Assembly (NCBI RefSeq): GCF_033568475.1
Contig: NC_133123.1
Coordinates: forward strand, 2,480,001 to 2,544,000
Source of the DNA: Henckelia pumila
Lineage: Eukaryota; Streptophyta; Magnoliopsida; Lamiales; Gesneriaceae
Direction: 5' to 3'
DNA length: 64,000 bases
The notes beneath the pieces are model-generated. The model had not been told where the DNA came from. It did no database searches and saw nothing but the letters and a program-made list of their open reading frames with translations. Within the stretch, counting starts at the first letter, position 1. Every line of letters starts with the position of its first letter. A program made the translations under genes and the position numbers. Shown here one piece after another: positions 1 to 12,000 of this stretch.

Positions 1-843
1 TTATGTTAAATTTCAATTATATTATTTAGACCATTTTTACAATAACACACATATACATTGATTGGGTTAGTATGATCATATAATTATGGAACTACCACAT
101 ATTTTATTAGCTTTTTTTTTCAAATTTTACTTGTGTTACTTGCATTTGTTTTATATATATCTAAATTTATTTATTATATATTTAATTTATATTAACAGTA
201 AAACTTTAATATATAATTATAAATTTTCAGTAAATAATTGTAGTGCTTTTTTAAAAAATAAGGTAAATATCTCCATTCAATTTATTCTACTAGAAATACA
301 TTTACTAATTATATATTTTTCATTCTGAAAGACAAGCCTTTTTTCTCCAAAAAGATTTAAAAATACCTTTTTTTAATTAATTTTTTTTTTGATTCATTTA
401 AAAAGAACCTCGAAGTGTAACAAAATTTCTGATTCGATTTTAACAATCATTTTCCAATTTTTTTACATTTTTCCAAATATCTAAACTTTCCTACAAACGG
501 AAAAGTAATAATGCATAATGAAAGAATTAGATTCCGGTTGCTCATAAGGTAATCACTGACCATATTTTTTTATTTTTATGGGATGAAACCAGACCTTTTA
601 CTACCAATGCTGCTTTGTGATTTGTGATTCACCAGCATGGTGCATATTTCTCGTGTAGTCAAGCATAGAATGTCAACCTGATGCTACCAAGTGTCGTAGC
701 TGAGTTTTTCTCAGACCACAGAGCTTCGACGTGCTATTTGCCAGTCAGAGAAACATGTAATGTTCAACTTTAAGTACCATTCTTACGGAAAGATTACATT
801 AACATTAACATTACAATTCAAACGCAGTAGAACTAGAAGGAAA
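1..843. other. AT-rich intergenic DNA and 3' flank of the ZIP gene
   Basis: No coding region supported. The part next to 844 is probably the 3' UTR of the minus-strand ZIP gene. The 80-codon open frame near the left edge is low-complexity AT-rich sequence without domain character. Confidence 0.6.
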
Positions 844-2271
844 TCATGCCCATTTAGCCAGAAAGGACATACATCCAGCACCTAGGAGAAGTGACAAATG
901 TGCCCCCAACTGAAGCCTAGCATTGTTTTGCATCTTTGGGTTCAGAAAATCTGCTGCTAACAGATCTACAAGCGCCATGTAAATCAAGATCCCGGATGAC
1001 GCTGAATTAAAACTCCCTTCAATAATGAGAGCCTTGGTGCTATTGTCATTGTAAACTCGAGAAATCCCAATCCCAATCCCGATCCCCATTGGAGTAGTTA
1101 GGGAGAAAAAGAGGGTCATCACCATCGTTGTCAAAGACTTGAATTTGGCCTGATCATCATGACCAAAAGCTAACTTGGTGAAATGTTGGGATATATGGTT
1201 TTGAAAAGAATAAACGAAAAGGGGGTGAAGAGTACTGGAATAAACTTTTTGTGTTTTCATTGGAATAAAGGGGTGGAAACATATTGGAAGCATATGAAAT
1301 GATGAAACATCATGACAACATTTTCATGTTCTTGATTCCAAAGATATGTGCTATATTTAGCAGGAAGCAATACCTGAGAGATGCATCCACCAAGTCCCAT
1401 GCCTTCAAAGAACTGGTGGAAAGACAGAGCAGCCATTAGCGGCTTTATTGTACCAGGGCTCACTGATGCCCCCAATGAAATCCCGATTATCACCGAATGC
1501 ACCAAAATTCCCAACTCGAGTACCTACATGATCACCCAACCAAGATCCAGAAAAAGAAGAAGAAGAAAAAAAAAAAAACCTTGTCACTCTCCGAAACACC
1601 TTCTACATGTCATGAACCAGGAAACTCAAGATTAAACAAGGATGTAATGAAAATACTTGAGATATTATACGCTGTCGGACAAGATCTGATAGACTCGTTT
1701 CATGGGAGGGAGCGGCGGGTCCATCATGAGCGTGGCCATGTGTATGTAAGTGTACGTGGCCCGTATGATCATCCTCTGCAGCTTCTTCATCCACACTCAC
1801 TTGCTTGGCTTTGCTAAAATGCACTTTCTTGTAAAAGGTGGTCGCAACCGTATCTATCATCAATGTTCCGATAGAAGCCATCATCGCCACGAATCCGGTA
1901 AAAGGGAATTTCCCCCATGGATTTTCATCCAGGCAAGGGGATGTCAAGCTGCGGAATGCATCAGGAAGGATGTGAATGAATCCGGTTGCTAAGATTACGC
2001 CAGCGGCAAAGGCCTTGATCATGAAGAATACGTCGTTTTCGGGGTTCAGAGCTGCGTATCTTTTGCCCAGAAGTGGGAGGCTTACTCCAATCCCACCTGC
2101 TGCAAGAACTGCCGCGATGGCCGACAATTTGTACTTGAGAGCTTCACTGTTGTTGCCTTGCTTAGTTCCATTGCCGCACTTGCAATCCCCGGAAACTTTG
2201 TCCAGGATCAAGATAAAGATAAGGGAGTATAAAACTATGACCTTATGACCATGATAAAGAAGACCAATCAT
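844..2271 (-). CDS. ZIP-family zinc/iron transporter, 3 exons
   Basis: Plasma-membrane divalent metal (Zn/Fe) importer of the ZIP/IRT family. Exons on the minus strand: 2271-1657, 1523-1374 and 1149-844. They sum to 1071 nt (356 residues plus stop) with GT..AG introns and unbroken phase. Residues 1-29 form a hydrophobic signal-like segment, followed by a Cys-containing extracellular stretch (CKCGNG). The variable cytosolic loop at about 170-186 is His-rich ([16 protein letters not shown]), the usual metal-binding loop between TM3 and TM4. Exon 2 carries the family signature in TM4-TM5, with [10 protein letters not shown] and HQFFEG (His near 241). The final exon holds the last membrane helices and ends LAKWA, as IRT/ZIP proteins do. 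Length matches the family. Closest by eye to plant ZIP1/ZIP3/IRT-type proteins; substrate preference cannot be read from the sequence. A TATA box lies 67 bp upstream. Confidence 0.93.
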
Positions 2272-2337
2272 GGTGGAACAGAGGGAGAAAATAGAAGTAA
2301 ATTAAACCTTCTGAATATCTGAGATGAAGCTTGTGTG

Positions 2338-2344
2338 TTTTATA
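2338..2344 (-). promoter_or_regulatory. TATA box of the ZIP gene
   Basis: TATAAAA on the minus strand, 67-73 bp before the ATG at 2271, which suits a short 5' UTR. I looked for the zinc-deficiency element RTGTCGACAY nearby and did not see one. Confidence 0.6.
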
Positions 2345-3680
2345 GGAAGCAAGGGGAGCCTTTGTTAATGCTTGCTTTGTCCAATCTTGATGTGGTTGCA
2401 AGCATAGATGGTCAACTAATTAAGGTAGTGTTTCATAAAATTTTAAAATTTTGTGTAGAAAAAATTGAGTAAGTAATTCCTAAAAGATCTTCCAAATAAT
2501 ACCGAACTGCTGCCAGCAAATTCATAATGCTTATTCTTAGTATAGTTCAACAGTGTCATGCACATGTAAACAGGCCAGTGTAGGTCCTTAAGATGGCTGC
2601 TACGTACCTACATCAAAGGTTTTCTATCATGTATTTGGTTGCACTTGGTCCGTTGGATGAGCACATTTGCCCGTCCTTGTGCTTGTATAGTAGCTCATTT
2701 AACGGTCTTGGTGTTTCCAATGTAGATTTATCCGTACAAGAGATAGATGTCTCAAATAATATTTCGCGTTTCATTTTTATAAATTTATATATAAAAGAAT
2801 ATTGCTCTCCAAATAACAATTTTTAAAGATAATTTTTAGTTTTTATTTTCGTAAAATGGCGAATGTAATGGAGGGTCGAGGCCATGATTGTGCGTCACAT
2901 GGTGAGTGAGACACTTCTAGATTTCAGTAGTCCAATCATTTGATGTTGGCCATATCCTGACTCAAAGCAACAGTACTGTACTTAGTATTCACTATTTTCT
3001 TCGTTTAAAAAGTTTGAGAGGAATTTTCAAACTTAAATATTCTTTGTTTACACCTAAATTATGTAAGTATTGTATTACTTTGCTCATGATGGATATATCC
3101 GAACATTCTCGTATTAAATTGTCTTCAATTTTCAAAATATTTTTCCTTGTATTATAATATTGTCTTCAAACTTAATTATTTGTTTACACCTATATTGAAC
3201 ACCTGTTGTGGGTATTTCATGAGCATTACAAGATGTTCACGTGAATATATTACGATAAACATGAGGTGTCCAACATCATGCACCACACAAAATATCTTAT
3301 AATTTTATTTTGTAAAAGTTTGCTTTTATGCACGATGGTGGGGAGGTTTCGACGAATGGTTCCTGTGAAATTATATTGCGATGGCACCATGAAATTGTGA
3401 AAAGCATTTATTATTCTATCATATGGCAACGGGACCCCATCAAAATGAAAAAGGTAATACTTTCATGTACATGCAACTTTGGTTGGTTGGGAATGGAGAC
3501 AAAATGTTGTCATGCAAATCCCTAGCACAAGGTTTATTGAGTGAATTTCACCCAACTTTTCGATTAAAACATCCAGAGTAGCCTCATAATGTCGTAACTA
3601 CAATCTTTCTTTTTGATTGTCTACAAGTAAAGCCTAGGTTCCCTAGTGTTAGCTGCACTTATCTTTTCCTTTTGATCTAT
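2345..3680. other. Intergenic DNA without a recognised gene
   Basis: AT-rich sequence upstream of the ZIP gene. Short open frames near 2593-2826 and 3328-3525 show no recognisable domain or splice context. No clear repeat structure was seen. Confidence 0.5.
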
Positions 3681-3689
3681 ATAATATAA

Positions 3690-3861
3690 GAGTAGGTCTC
3701 ATGTGAGACGGTCTCACAAATGAGACAGGTCAATCCTACCCATATTTGTAATAAAAATTAATACTTTTGGCATAAAAAATAATATTTTTTCATGGGTTAC
3801 CCAAATAAGAAACCCGTCTTACAAAAATGATCCATAAGACCGTCTCATAGAAGTTTTTGTC
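3690..3861. mobile_element. 172-bp short element with 9-bp target duplication
   Basis: The block is flanked by perfect copies of ATAATATAA (3681-3689 and 3862-3870), so it was inserted as a unit. Near both ends it has inverted copies of a GAGACGGTCT motif (3706-3715 and the reverse complement near 3839-3846). The outermost ends share only GA..TC. It resembles, from memory, a short high-copy element common in Lamiales. A 9-bp duplication points to Mutator-like transposition. Class unproven. Confidence 0.65.
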
Positions 3862-3870
3862 ATAATATAA

Positions 3871-4535
3871 TTGTCTCATTTGTGCCTAATTTACTTTTGT
3901 TGTAATCCCTTGGAAAATAGGGGTGGTTGGATTGTCATAATCATATAGGTATGTCATAATCATACATATATAAATAGTTTTTGCGAATGCTAAAAAATAT
4001 GATTATCAATTTTTCTTTACAAACTTTGGAACCATAATTTGGTTTTCGAGTTTGTTACAAAAACTAAATATAAACTTTATTTGCCGAAGCCCGGAGATGT
4101 AATAGATCAAGTTTGATCGACGAATGATTCACGTAGTTTTAACTAATGTAACTTGAGAGATTTAGTTTCCATGAAAAGAATTTATATTTTCAAATATTTT
4201 ACATAAACTTGAATTTTTTGGGAGAGTTATTTTATCTCCAATGTATAATATTTTGATAACTGTTTGATCTAAAATTTATATTTTCAAATATTTTACATAA
4301 ACTCGAATCTTTTGGGAGAGTTATTTTTATCTCCAGTGTAAAATATTTTGATAAATGTTTGATCTAAATTATTTCTATACGAAACTATCAATTTACACAT
4401 ATGGTTATATATCGTGAGCCCATGAATTGGTCAACTATTTTTCAACCAACCAGCCGGCAGCCGCCTAAAGTTCTTTTGCTCTAATTGTCTCCCATAGGCT
4501 TGTTCATTTTCTTTGGGATAAAGCCAACTATTTTT
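3871..4535. other. AT-rich intergenic DNA with a short direct repeat
   Basis: No gene. Two near-identical blocks (about 4187-4277 and 4273-4367) repeat the segment from tttatattttcaaatatttt through ttgatctaaa. Confidence 0.5.
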
Positions 4536-4545
4536 ATATAAATAA

Positions 4546-5656
4546 GAGAAAATAATTTTTTGGGTCCATTAATTTGTCTATGTATTGGTTTTGATCTATT
4601 AATTTTTCAAAATTTGATTTTGTTAGGAATCAATCCGAAAATTTGGTATTCCGAGAAAGTTAACAAGCAACACGCACAAGAACAATAATCCCGGATAAGA
4701 ACACACAACTCAGATCACACACCAACTCACGCAAAAGCAAAATAAACGACGCAAATATTTACGTGGTTCGGCAAGGAATTTGCCTACGTCCACGGGAGAG
4801 CAATACAATCACTTTATTAATCACCAACAGAAACAACCAAGCTCAATCAACAGAGCTTATTACAGAGATGGACCAGAAAACTCTTAATGCTAGATAAAGA
4901 CACGATTCAAGCTATTGATACTTGAATCTTCCCGTCATAATCTCCGCCCAAGTTTTCTCCTCCGAAATCTCTCCTTCTTCTCTCTCAATATATTCTGAAG
5001 AATTTGATTTTCTGTTATGTTCGTTGCGGCCAGCTTCCATCTGCTTATATAGAGAATTACACCGACTTTCATCTTGGGCTTTAGGTCAACAGTAACTTGC
5101 GGCCCAATTATAAAGTCAACATGGTCCAACTTGATAAGCCTTCATTCATCAGTCTGATCTGGTCTTGTACTTCGATCTGCATTGTTCTGCATGCAAGCTT
5201 CCAGCTTTACGAAAACTTAATCTGACTTCTAACCAAGTCACAATACTCGAGCAATCTATCTGCATGAACTCATCCGAAAACTCATCTGACCATCACATCG
5301 ATCTGATCCCAGTATTCGATCTGCACCATGAACTCATCTGATCACCGAGCTCATCTGATCTATACTATTCGATCCGATCTCTTCTCTATTCTCATTCAAT
5401 CTGATAGAAGCATACTTCAACAGATTTGGTACACCAACTTTTAATTTTCAATGATTTTGGTCCAACTGCACACTGTAAGCTAAACACTGACACACGTTAA
5501 CATTTTTCAGGTGACGTGTGCCAATGTCTAGCTGACATGTATGCAGTTGGACCAAAATATCTGAAAATTAAAAGTTAGTGTATCAAAATCAAAATTTAAA
5601 AATTAATAGATTAAAACCAAAACATAAACAAGTTAATGGACAAATAAATATTTCTC
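4546..5656. mobile_element. MULE-type MITE with long terminal inverted repeats, interrupted by a solo LTR
   Basis: The left arm (from GAGAAAATAA at 4546 through 4620, continuing after the LTR to about 5475) pairs with the right arm ending at 5656. The arms share about 120 bp of imperfect inverted sequence, including the gtccattaa and ttggtccaactgca stretches. Flanking decamers atataaataa (4536-4545) and atatcaataa (5657-5666) match at 9 of 10, as expected for Mutator-like duplications. The LTR at 4621-5422 sits in the left arm, so the MITE is older. No ORF is present. Confidence 0.7.
4621..5422. mobile_element. Solo LTR of a Ty1/Copia-type retrotransposon
   Basis: An 802-bp block starting TGTTAGGAAT and ending CTTCAACA, flanked by perfect 5-bp duplications gattt (4616-4620 and 5423-5427). 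Around 4760-4795 it holds the acgtggttcggc..tgcctacgtccacggg stretch that I associate with plant Copia LTRs. There is no internal region, PBS or polypurine tract beside it, so it is a recombined solo LTR. It lies about 600 bp upstream of the cyclin B3 start. Confidence 0.82.
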
Positions 5657-5706
5657 ATATCAATAATTTGTGGACGGAAATTTATAGTCCCACTGTGGAG
5701 AAAATA

Positions 5707-5878
5707 TGGGCTGAAACGAGCCCAATTAAACTCAGAAAATGTGGGCTGAAATGAGCAGCAGGCAAGGGCCCACGAAAACTGAACTTGCGGAAGACGCAGG
5801 TAATATGGCTCCAAAGTAAGGGTATTTATGTAATTGCATTTGTACAATTCAAAACCCGCCGTCCTTATTTTTTAACGG
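5707..5878 (+). promoter_or_regulatory. Cell-cycle-type promoter motifs upstream of cyclin B3
   Basis: Four site II/GCCCR-type motifs lie 265-330 bp before the ATG: TGGGCT 5707-5712, AGCCCA 5719-5724, TGGGCT 5742-5747 and GGGCCCA 5766-5772. An AACGG core of the mitosis-specific activator (MYB3R site) is at 5874-5878, in poor flanking context. Site II elements bound by TCP factors and MSA elements are known in plant mitotic cyclin promoters; their function here is inference. An AT dinucleotide run (5879-5911) follows and may cover the TATA region. Confidence 0.5.
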
Positions 5879-6035
5879 ATATATATATATATATATATAT
5901 ACATATATATTGTAACACAGTTTCCTTTCTATTCCGTCGTCTCCCCCAAATTAAATGGCAGTGTGTCTTTGAGAAATTCGAGGAGCGTTTGAAGACTTTG
6001 ATATTTCGAATCATTTGGAGAGCTTGTTCGAAGAC

Positions 6036-9000
6036 ATGGTGACTGCTAAGGTACATAAAACCCTTATTTGGTTTCTAGAGTGTTAATTGGATCTCATTTT
6101 TTAAAAGGGTTGTTACTTTCTTGATAACCACAGAACCCTAATGCAGGCTTTGCGGATATGCGTTTTTGTTTTTTTGCTCTAATTTATTGATGTTATTTAC
6201 GGAAACCTAAATTGTTAAGAAACTTGCACGATTCCTGTGATTTTCTTGACAATCACAAATAATGTTATGTCTTTGGGTGGCGTGTGCATTTTCCTTCTTC
6301 TTTTGCAATAATTCTGCTATATTCTGTCTCTTCTTCGTGGTCACATAGGATTCAATGACCATAAATTGTATCAACAGTTGTAATTTTCTCGATTTTCTTT
6401 ACCATTACAAATCACTTATGAGTTTGCGATGGTATGCATTTTTCGTAATTTTCCTTATAATTAAGGGAAGATTGAGGCGGCACGCAAATCAGCCTACCTG
6501 GACTCATAAAATGAATAACAGCGGTAATTTCAGATTTTCATGATTTGTGGTTGAAGTATTTTTTTTTCCTCGATTCTTGTTTAGTGGTTTTTTTTGGTAA
6601 GATGTACTTTGTTATGTCTTAGGGGAAGTGAAGGATTCCAAGAGTTTCAAGGTTTTTATTGAAGCAGAAAAAGAACAAGTTCGTGATTCTATCAACAACC
6701 AATCCAAGTAAATGTTGATTAGTTTACTATGTTTTCATCTCTGTTTTTGTCCTTCAGATTACACGTACATTCTGGCTCTGCTATTATAGTTAGCTTGATA
6801 CGGGTTTCATAGCATGTAAAATCAATCAGGTTGTAGAAATACTTCGAGATTTTTGGGTACCAAACTTTGACCCACAGTAGAACATAGTACAAAATATTAC
6901 CTTGATCTTCCAACCTAACGAACTCCTTGGAAAATATTTATGCCATTAACTCTTAAACGAAATTCTGGACTTCAATCCTGCCAATATCCGAATAAAACAA
7001 TTTGCTGCTGCATTAAAAGAAACTGTTCTTCTTAAACTAAGCAAGCCCAGGGTTTTTGTAGAAATGGAAAGTAAAAAAAAAAAGAGAGAGAGAGAGAGAG
7101 AGAAAGAGAAACTTTGCACGTAAGCAATGAGATATGGGAGAAGCAAAACCTAAGAGCAAACAAGAATTGGACAACAAGTTGGTTGACGAGTAATTTAAAT
7201 CTGATGCTTACATAGTTCAAGCATTGGAAAAGCTATATCACATTCCATCAGAAAAAAGTGAAAATACAAGATCATTTTGGAAAGCACTTAAAACAATTAC
7301 TAGCATGTAAATTATTTGCGAGAACAAGGATACCTTCTGATTATTCTATGTTTTAACTTAAGTAAATGCTGAATTTCCTTCCCAATTTCTCTCATATGCT
7401 TTTATCTCCTTGTAATATCAAGTTCAATTAGTTTCTGATTATTTTTCATTGTTTTTTTGGATGTTGCAGAGGAGAATTAATTCCACCTAGGAGTGGTGGT
7501 TATCTGCTTAATGCCAGTGGTTTAAAAGTTAGTATTTGTGTTGTTTTATGGAAAGAATGGAGATTTTAGATTTATTGTACAATAGTACTAATTACTTGAT
7601 ATTTTGCTCACTAAAACTATGACTATTGGTTTGACTTCTTTGTTTATCTTGTTTATACTATAGAGTGGCATTGGGCGTTTGGAGACTTGCAAAAGAAAGC
7701 TAATTAAGCCTGGTACGAGCAAATGGTCCATAAAGATGCTGAGTTTGATTGTTTAAATATATATTTTTGACAATATAGAGCCTATGCAGAAAAGATAAAT
7801 GATGGAAGAAAAGTTTTGGCTGATATCAGCAATTTGAAGGGTGGCTTTTCAAAATCTGAACAAGTGAAAAACTCTAGAACTGAGTAAGTGCTATTGAATT
7901 ATTTATTAACTGAATAAGGACTTTTCGAGCAATTGTGTTGTATAATTTCATTGAGTGGTTAGGAATATCAGTTGAAATTCCATGTGAAATAGGAATTAGG
8001 ATCTTTATGAAGTTGTTAGTATCCATATGTTAATAACAGTTTGAACAATCTTCAAGTAGACGATCCGAAATCAGTTGTACGCCATGTTTTTTTCACTAAA
8101 CGAGAAGAAAACTAAACAAAAAAATCATGATTTCCACATTTCAGGAAGAGCAAAATCGAGAGAATGCTGTATCCTCAAAGGTATGTTTGAAAGTTCAAAA
8201 AATTATATGCTTCCATCAAGAATTACAGCACTAGAATATATCTTTCTCTATGTATAATCTGGTTGTATTCTGATTTGAACTCATCTGATACTTTTACTTC
8301 TTATCCACCATTTTTTCCTTGATTCAGTTTTTATTGTTTTTGTGATGATTTCTTGGTCACAGAGATACAGGTGGTCTGGGCAAGAAGAAACCAATTTCAT
8401 CAGAGGAACCTTTGAGGGTATGCAAAGTAACTTTGATTCTAAAAATATTTACCTTTTGCTGGGTGCACAAGCCGCAAGGCTCACTTTCGTTACCTTGTGG
8501 TTTATGTTAATATGACACTCTACACTGTAAATTTAACTTTAAAATTTATGTCTAGATAAACCCCATAGGTATAGCTGAAGTTAAAATCTTTTAAAGTACT
8601 TGACTTTTTTATTCCTTCTTGTCCGAAGGACAAGTTTGCACAAAAGGGTGTATCTTGCATTACTTATTTTTCATGCATAAGTTTTTGTTGAATCCTGTTT
8701 CAGTGTTCAGGGCGAAGTTTTTTTATAATCATGTAAGTTCACTGATTCCAAGATGCCAAGTGCAGCACGCAAATCAAAAGAACATGCAGTGTCAAAAGTG
8801 AGGAAGAGAAATCTAGATGTTCTGTTGCTGAAGATGGTGCTTTTTTGTGGAAATTATCTATTTAAAATTTTTAAAACTAAGATAAGAAAATGTACCTGGA
8901 CTGATTAAACATGACCAATAAGAATCTGGTTGAAATTTTTTCACAATAAAATTTTATATCAGATTTCACGTTTCACCGTGGATCACTTTCTCAATTTATT

Positions 9001-12000
9001 TTCTCATTCAATGTTTCACTTTGTGATTATTCCTCCTTATCAGATTTCTGAAGAAAGTGAAGCTTTGAGATTACCTGTAAAACAAGGGAAAGTAAGGTCA
9101 GACTTGATTAATGTTGCAACAAGAAATCAAACTATAAGAAAGTGTAAGATTTTGTTTTTCTTCACTTGCCACTGCAATAAATAAAGATTTACAGCTTTTG
9201 CTTCATGAGTCCACTTCACTATGTAACAGCTGCCAATGAAAATATAAAAGCCACCTCTTATGAGCAAAGGAATAAACTTCAAAACCTCGGGTCTATAACT
9301 GCAACTGTCAGGTAGGGAAAGTGTTGCACTGATCGATAAGTTGCATCTGCCTTAACTTCAATGATTTATTCTCATTCATATGTTATTTTGAAGAAAAATA
9401 ATGTTGCTTTTCCTTTTCTTTTGGTTTCAGGATATCTGCCAGAGTTCCTCTTCATCTTACAAGGTTTTTGATTATGCATTCTATTTCTTTTATTGAAATC
9501 TTGAGTTTAATTTATTTGTAATGTCATTGATTTGCCAATCTGTTGTCTATGGTGTCTAAAGGAAATCTTTACCAATATACAAACAGGGTAGCCCGAGGGA
9601 TACAAGTGGCTTGACAAAGGTTGTGATGATGTTATGCCTGCTTTTTAATCCTTGGAAATTTCCTTGTCTCTTGTTGAGGTTGATCTATTTCTCAACTCAC
9701 AATCTTTTTTACAGAAGTATCCCGAAATTTCAGAGAAATTTAAGGGAAAACATGGCTTTCCTGGTGAGATTTTCTAGTAAGGAATGTAATTCACAACTTT
9801 GTGCTGAAGAGAGTGAATTTAATGAAGATAATGCTATTTGTTTTTTTGTGTTCTCAGTGAAGTCCGGTGTTAGGAGAAGTACTATACCAAAACCGAGCCT
9901 TTTGACCAAACCTCCTTGGGGGAGTGGAGTTAGTGATGGATTTGTGACGAAGTAAGTTAAATAATTCATTCACATTATATTGGACCTACCATTGTTGAAC
10001 TTTTTTTAATATCAACACTGCCTTGTATATGTGATGTTATCCACAATATGTAAGAACGATGAAGTGAACATCTAAGGGATATGAATTTGGGTTTTTTGCT
10101 CGCACAATGAATTTGTTGTCAACGATTAGGAATACACAAAAAGAAGGAATTAAGGAACATGGGTTAGAACTTTTAATGAGTTTCATTATTTGACATTAGG
10201 TTGTAGTGTGACACATAGGCCTATCTCTTTCATATCTGAAGCTTTTAAATAATCATGGCATAAATATTTGGTGTTACATAACTCAGCCACCTCAATGCAA
10301 ATCGGTGACTAAGGGAGAAACGTTTGGTGCTGAGCTGCATTGTTTCTGTTAAATAATATTAAAATTTGAATGCATATTTTCTAGATAAATGTGATTGGTC
10401 TCCTGTCACATGTTTTTGACCTGTTCAATCTTTAAAAATAGAATGCTCTGCTTTGTTTACCTTCCTCTAGTTTGGCCTCCGAGAGAACATAGATATGATT
10501 AGACTTTGAGATGCAGTAGATTGCAATACGGAAGAATTCTGAATTGTATAAACTAAATTGAGATCCTCTCTCGATATGGTATTTACTTCGGAGTCCAATA
10601 CAATGAAATAGAGATGAGTTTGTTGTGTAGTTTTTTATCGCATGCCTTTTTCAGGGCGTCAAGTGCTCAAATGAAGGTGGATGCCAGAGTTGTCGTGCCA
10701 ACGAAGGCTGTCAAAGTAAGTGAAATGTTTGAAGGAGTTCCTCTTTTGTCCTGCAGAATTTGGATGTGTTTTAGCTTCATAGAGAACTAGAGATGTTTAG
10801 AATTGCATTCTACGAGTTATCAGTCATGTGACCAAGTCTTCAGTCATTGTAATATATGTTTCATAAGGGAGCTGCGAATTGAAATTTTTTTGTGAGAATA
10901 TTCAGCACAACCACAGATCTTTTTCAAACTTATTTTTATGTTTATGTATGATGCTATCCAGAATTGTTGTTGACCATAAATATATGTACCCATCGTTTGA
11001 CATGAGACGTCATCTTTCATACTTTGGTCAAAGCTATGATGATTACCGTTGCAGATTTGATGAGAGACTCTGCAATTAAAGAGATTGTTTTATGGATTTT
11101 GTACTGCTTTTCGCCTTTAAAATCCAAGAGCCATTGTTTGTCAGGTTTATTTTTCTAAATTAGTGGATCCGTTATGAACATAAAATGAGTACCATGTTCC
11201 TGTGGCATTATGTATGTGGTGTATTGGTGCACTTTGGAAACATTATTGTTTCTGTTGTGCACATGATTGTTTTCATTCAGCTTCACATACCCAGCCTATC
11301 CCTTATAATTCAATGTTCATTTGCAAAATGAACGTGCACCACAAGTGAAGGTTGGTGAGTAAATTGTGCTGAATTTATGAACATTTATGTGTACATGTTG
11401 CCTAAAAAGTTCACTTGTTACTACTGTTTCCAAAGAATGTGACTGTTTTGAAGACACATGTATCACCATAGTAAGACTTCTATAGAGGTGAAATTAAGAT
11501 TCCTGATGCGGGTGAGGCTTGATAGTGTCTCATTACTTGTCGAAAGTTAAACTTTATATTGAAATTATTACATCAACTCCTGAACTTGTAACTCGATTAC
11601 ATATCCTGTCAGCTCTATCTTAGTGCTTGTAATGTGGAATCATAAAGCATTTTAAGACTTATTTAACTAAATAAACAAAAGTTCTGTCAAGTGAAGGCTT
11701 CTTGTTGTGAAAATCACATCATTCTCATTTTCAGACAAACCGAAAATTCAAGCTGGTCCTCTGTACAAACAAATTGAAATCTGGTTCGGTTGCTTCATCC
11801 AAGAAAAAGCAGGACAAGGGCTCTGTATCAAAAGATATTCCTTCTCCCCTCGAGGAACTTGTTTCAAAGGAGGATCTTTGTGGCGGTACAAGCGACAGTG
11901 ATAGAACTTCAACCGTAATTGTGAAGAAAAAATCTGATCGCCGGAATTCGTACACACGCCTGCTGATGTCTGTATCAAAGGTTAGTACCAAGCAAATGCT

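Noticed and set aside
1381-2248. Several plus-strand open frames over the ZIP gene
   Set aside because: They are antisense shadows of ZIP exons and have no domain similarity.
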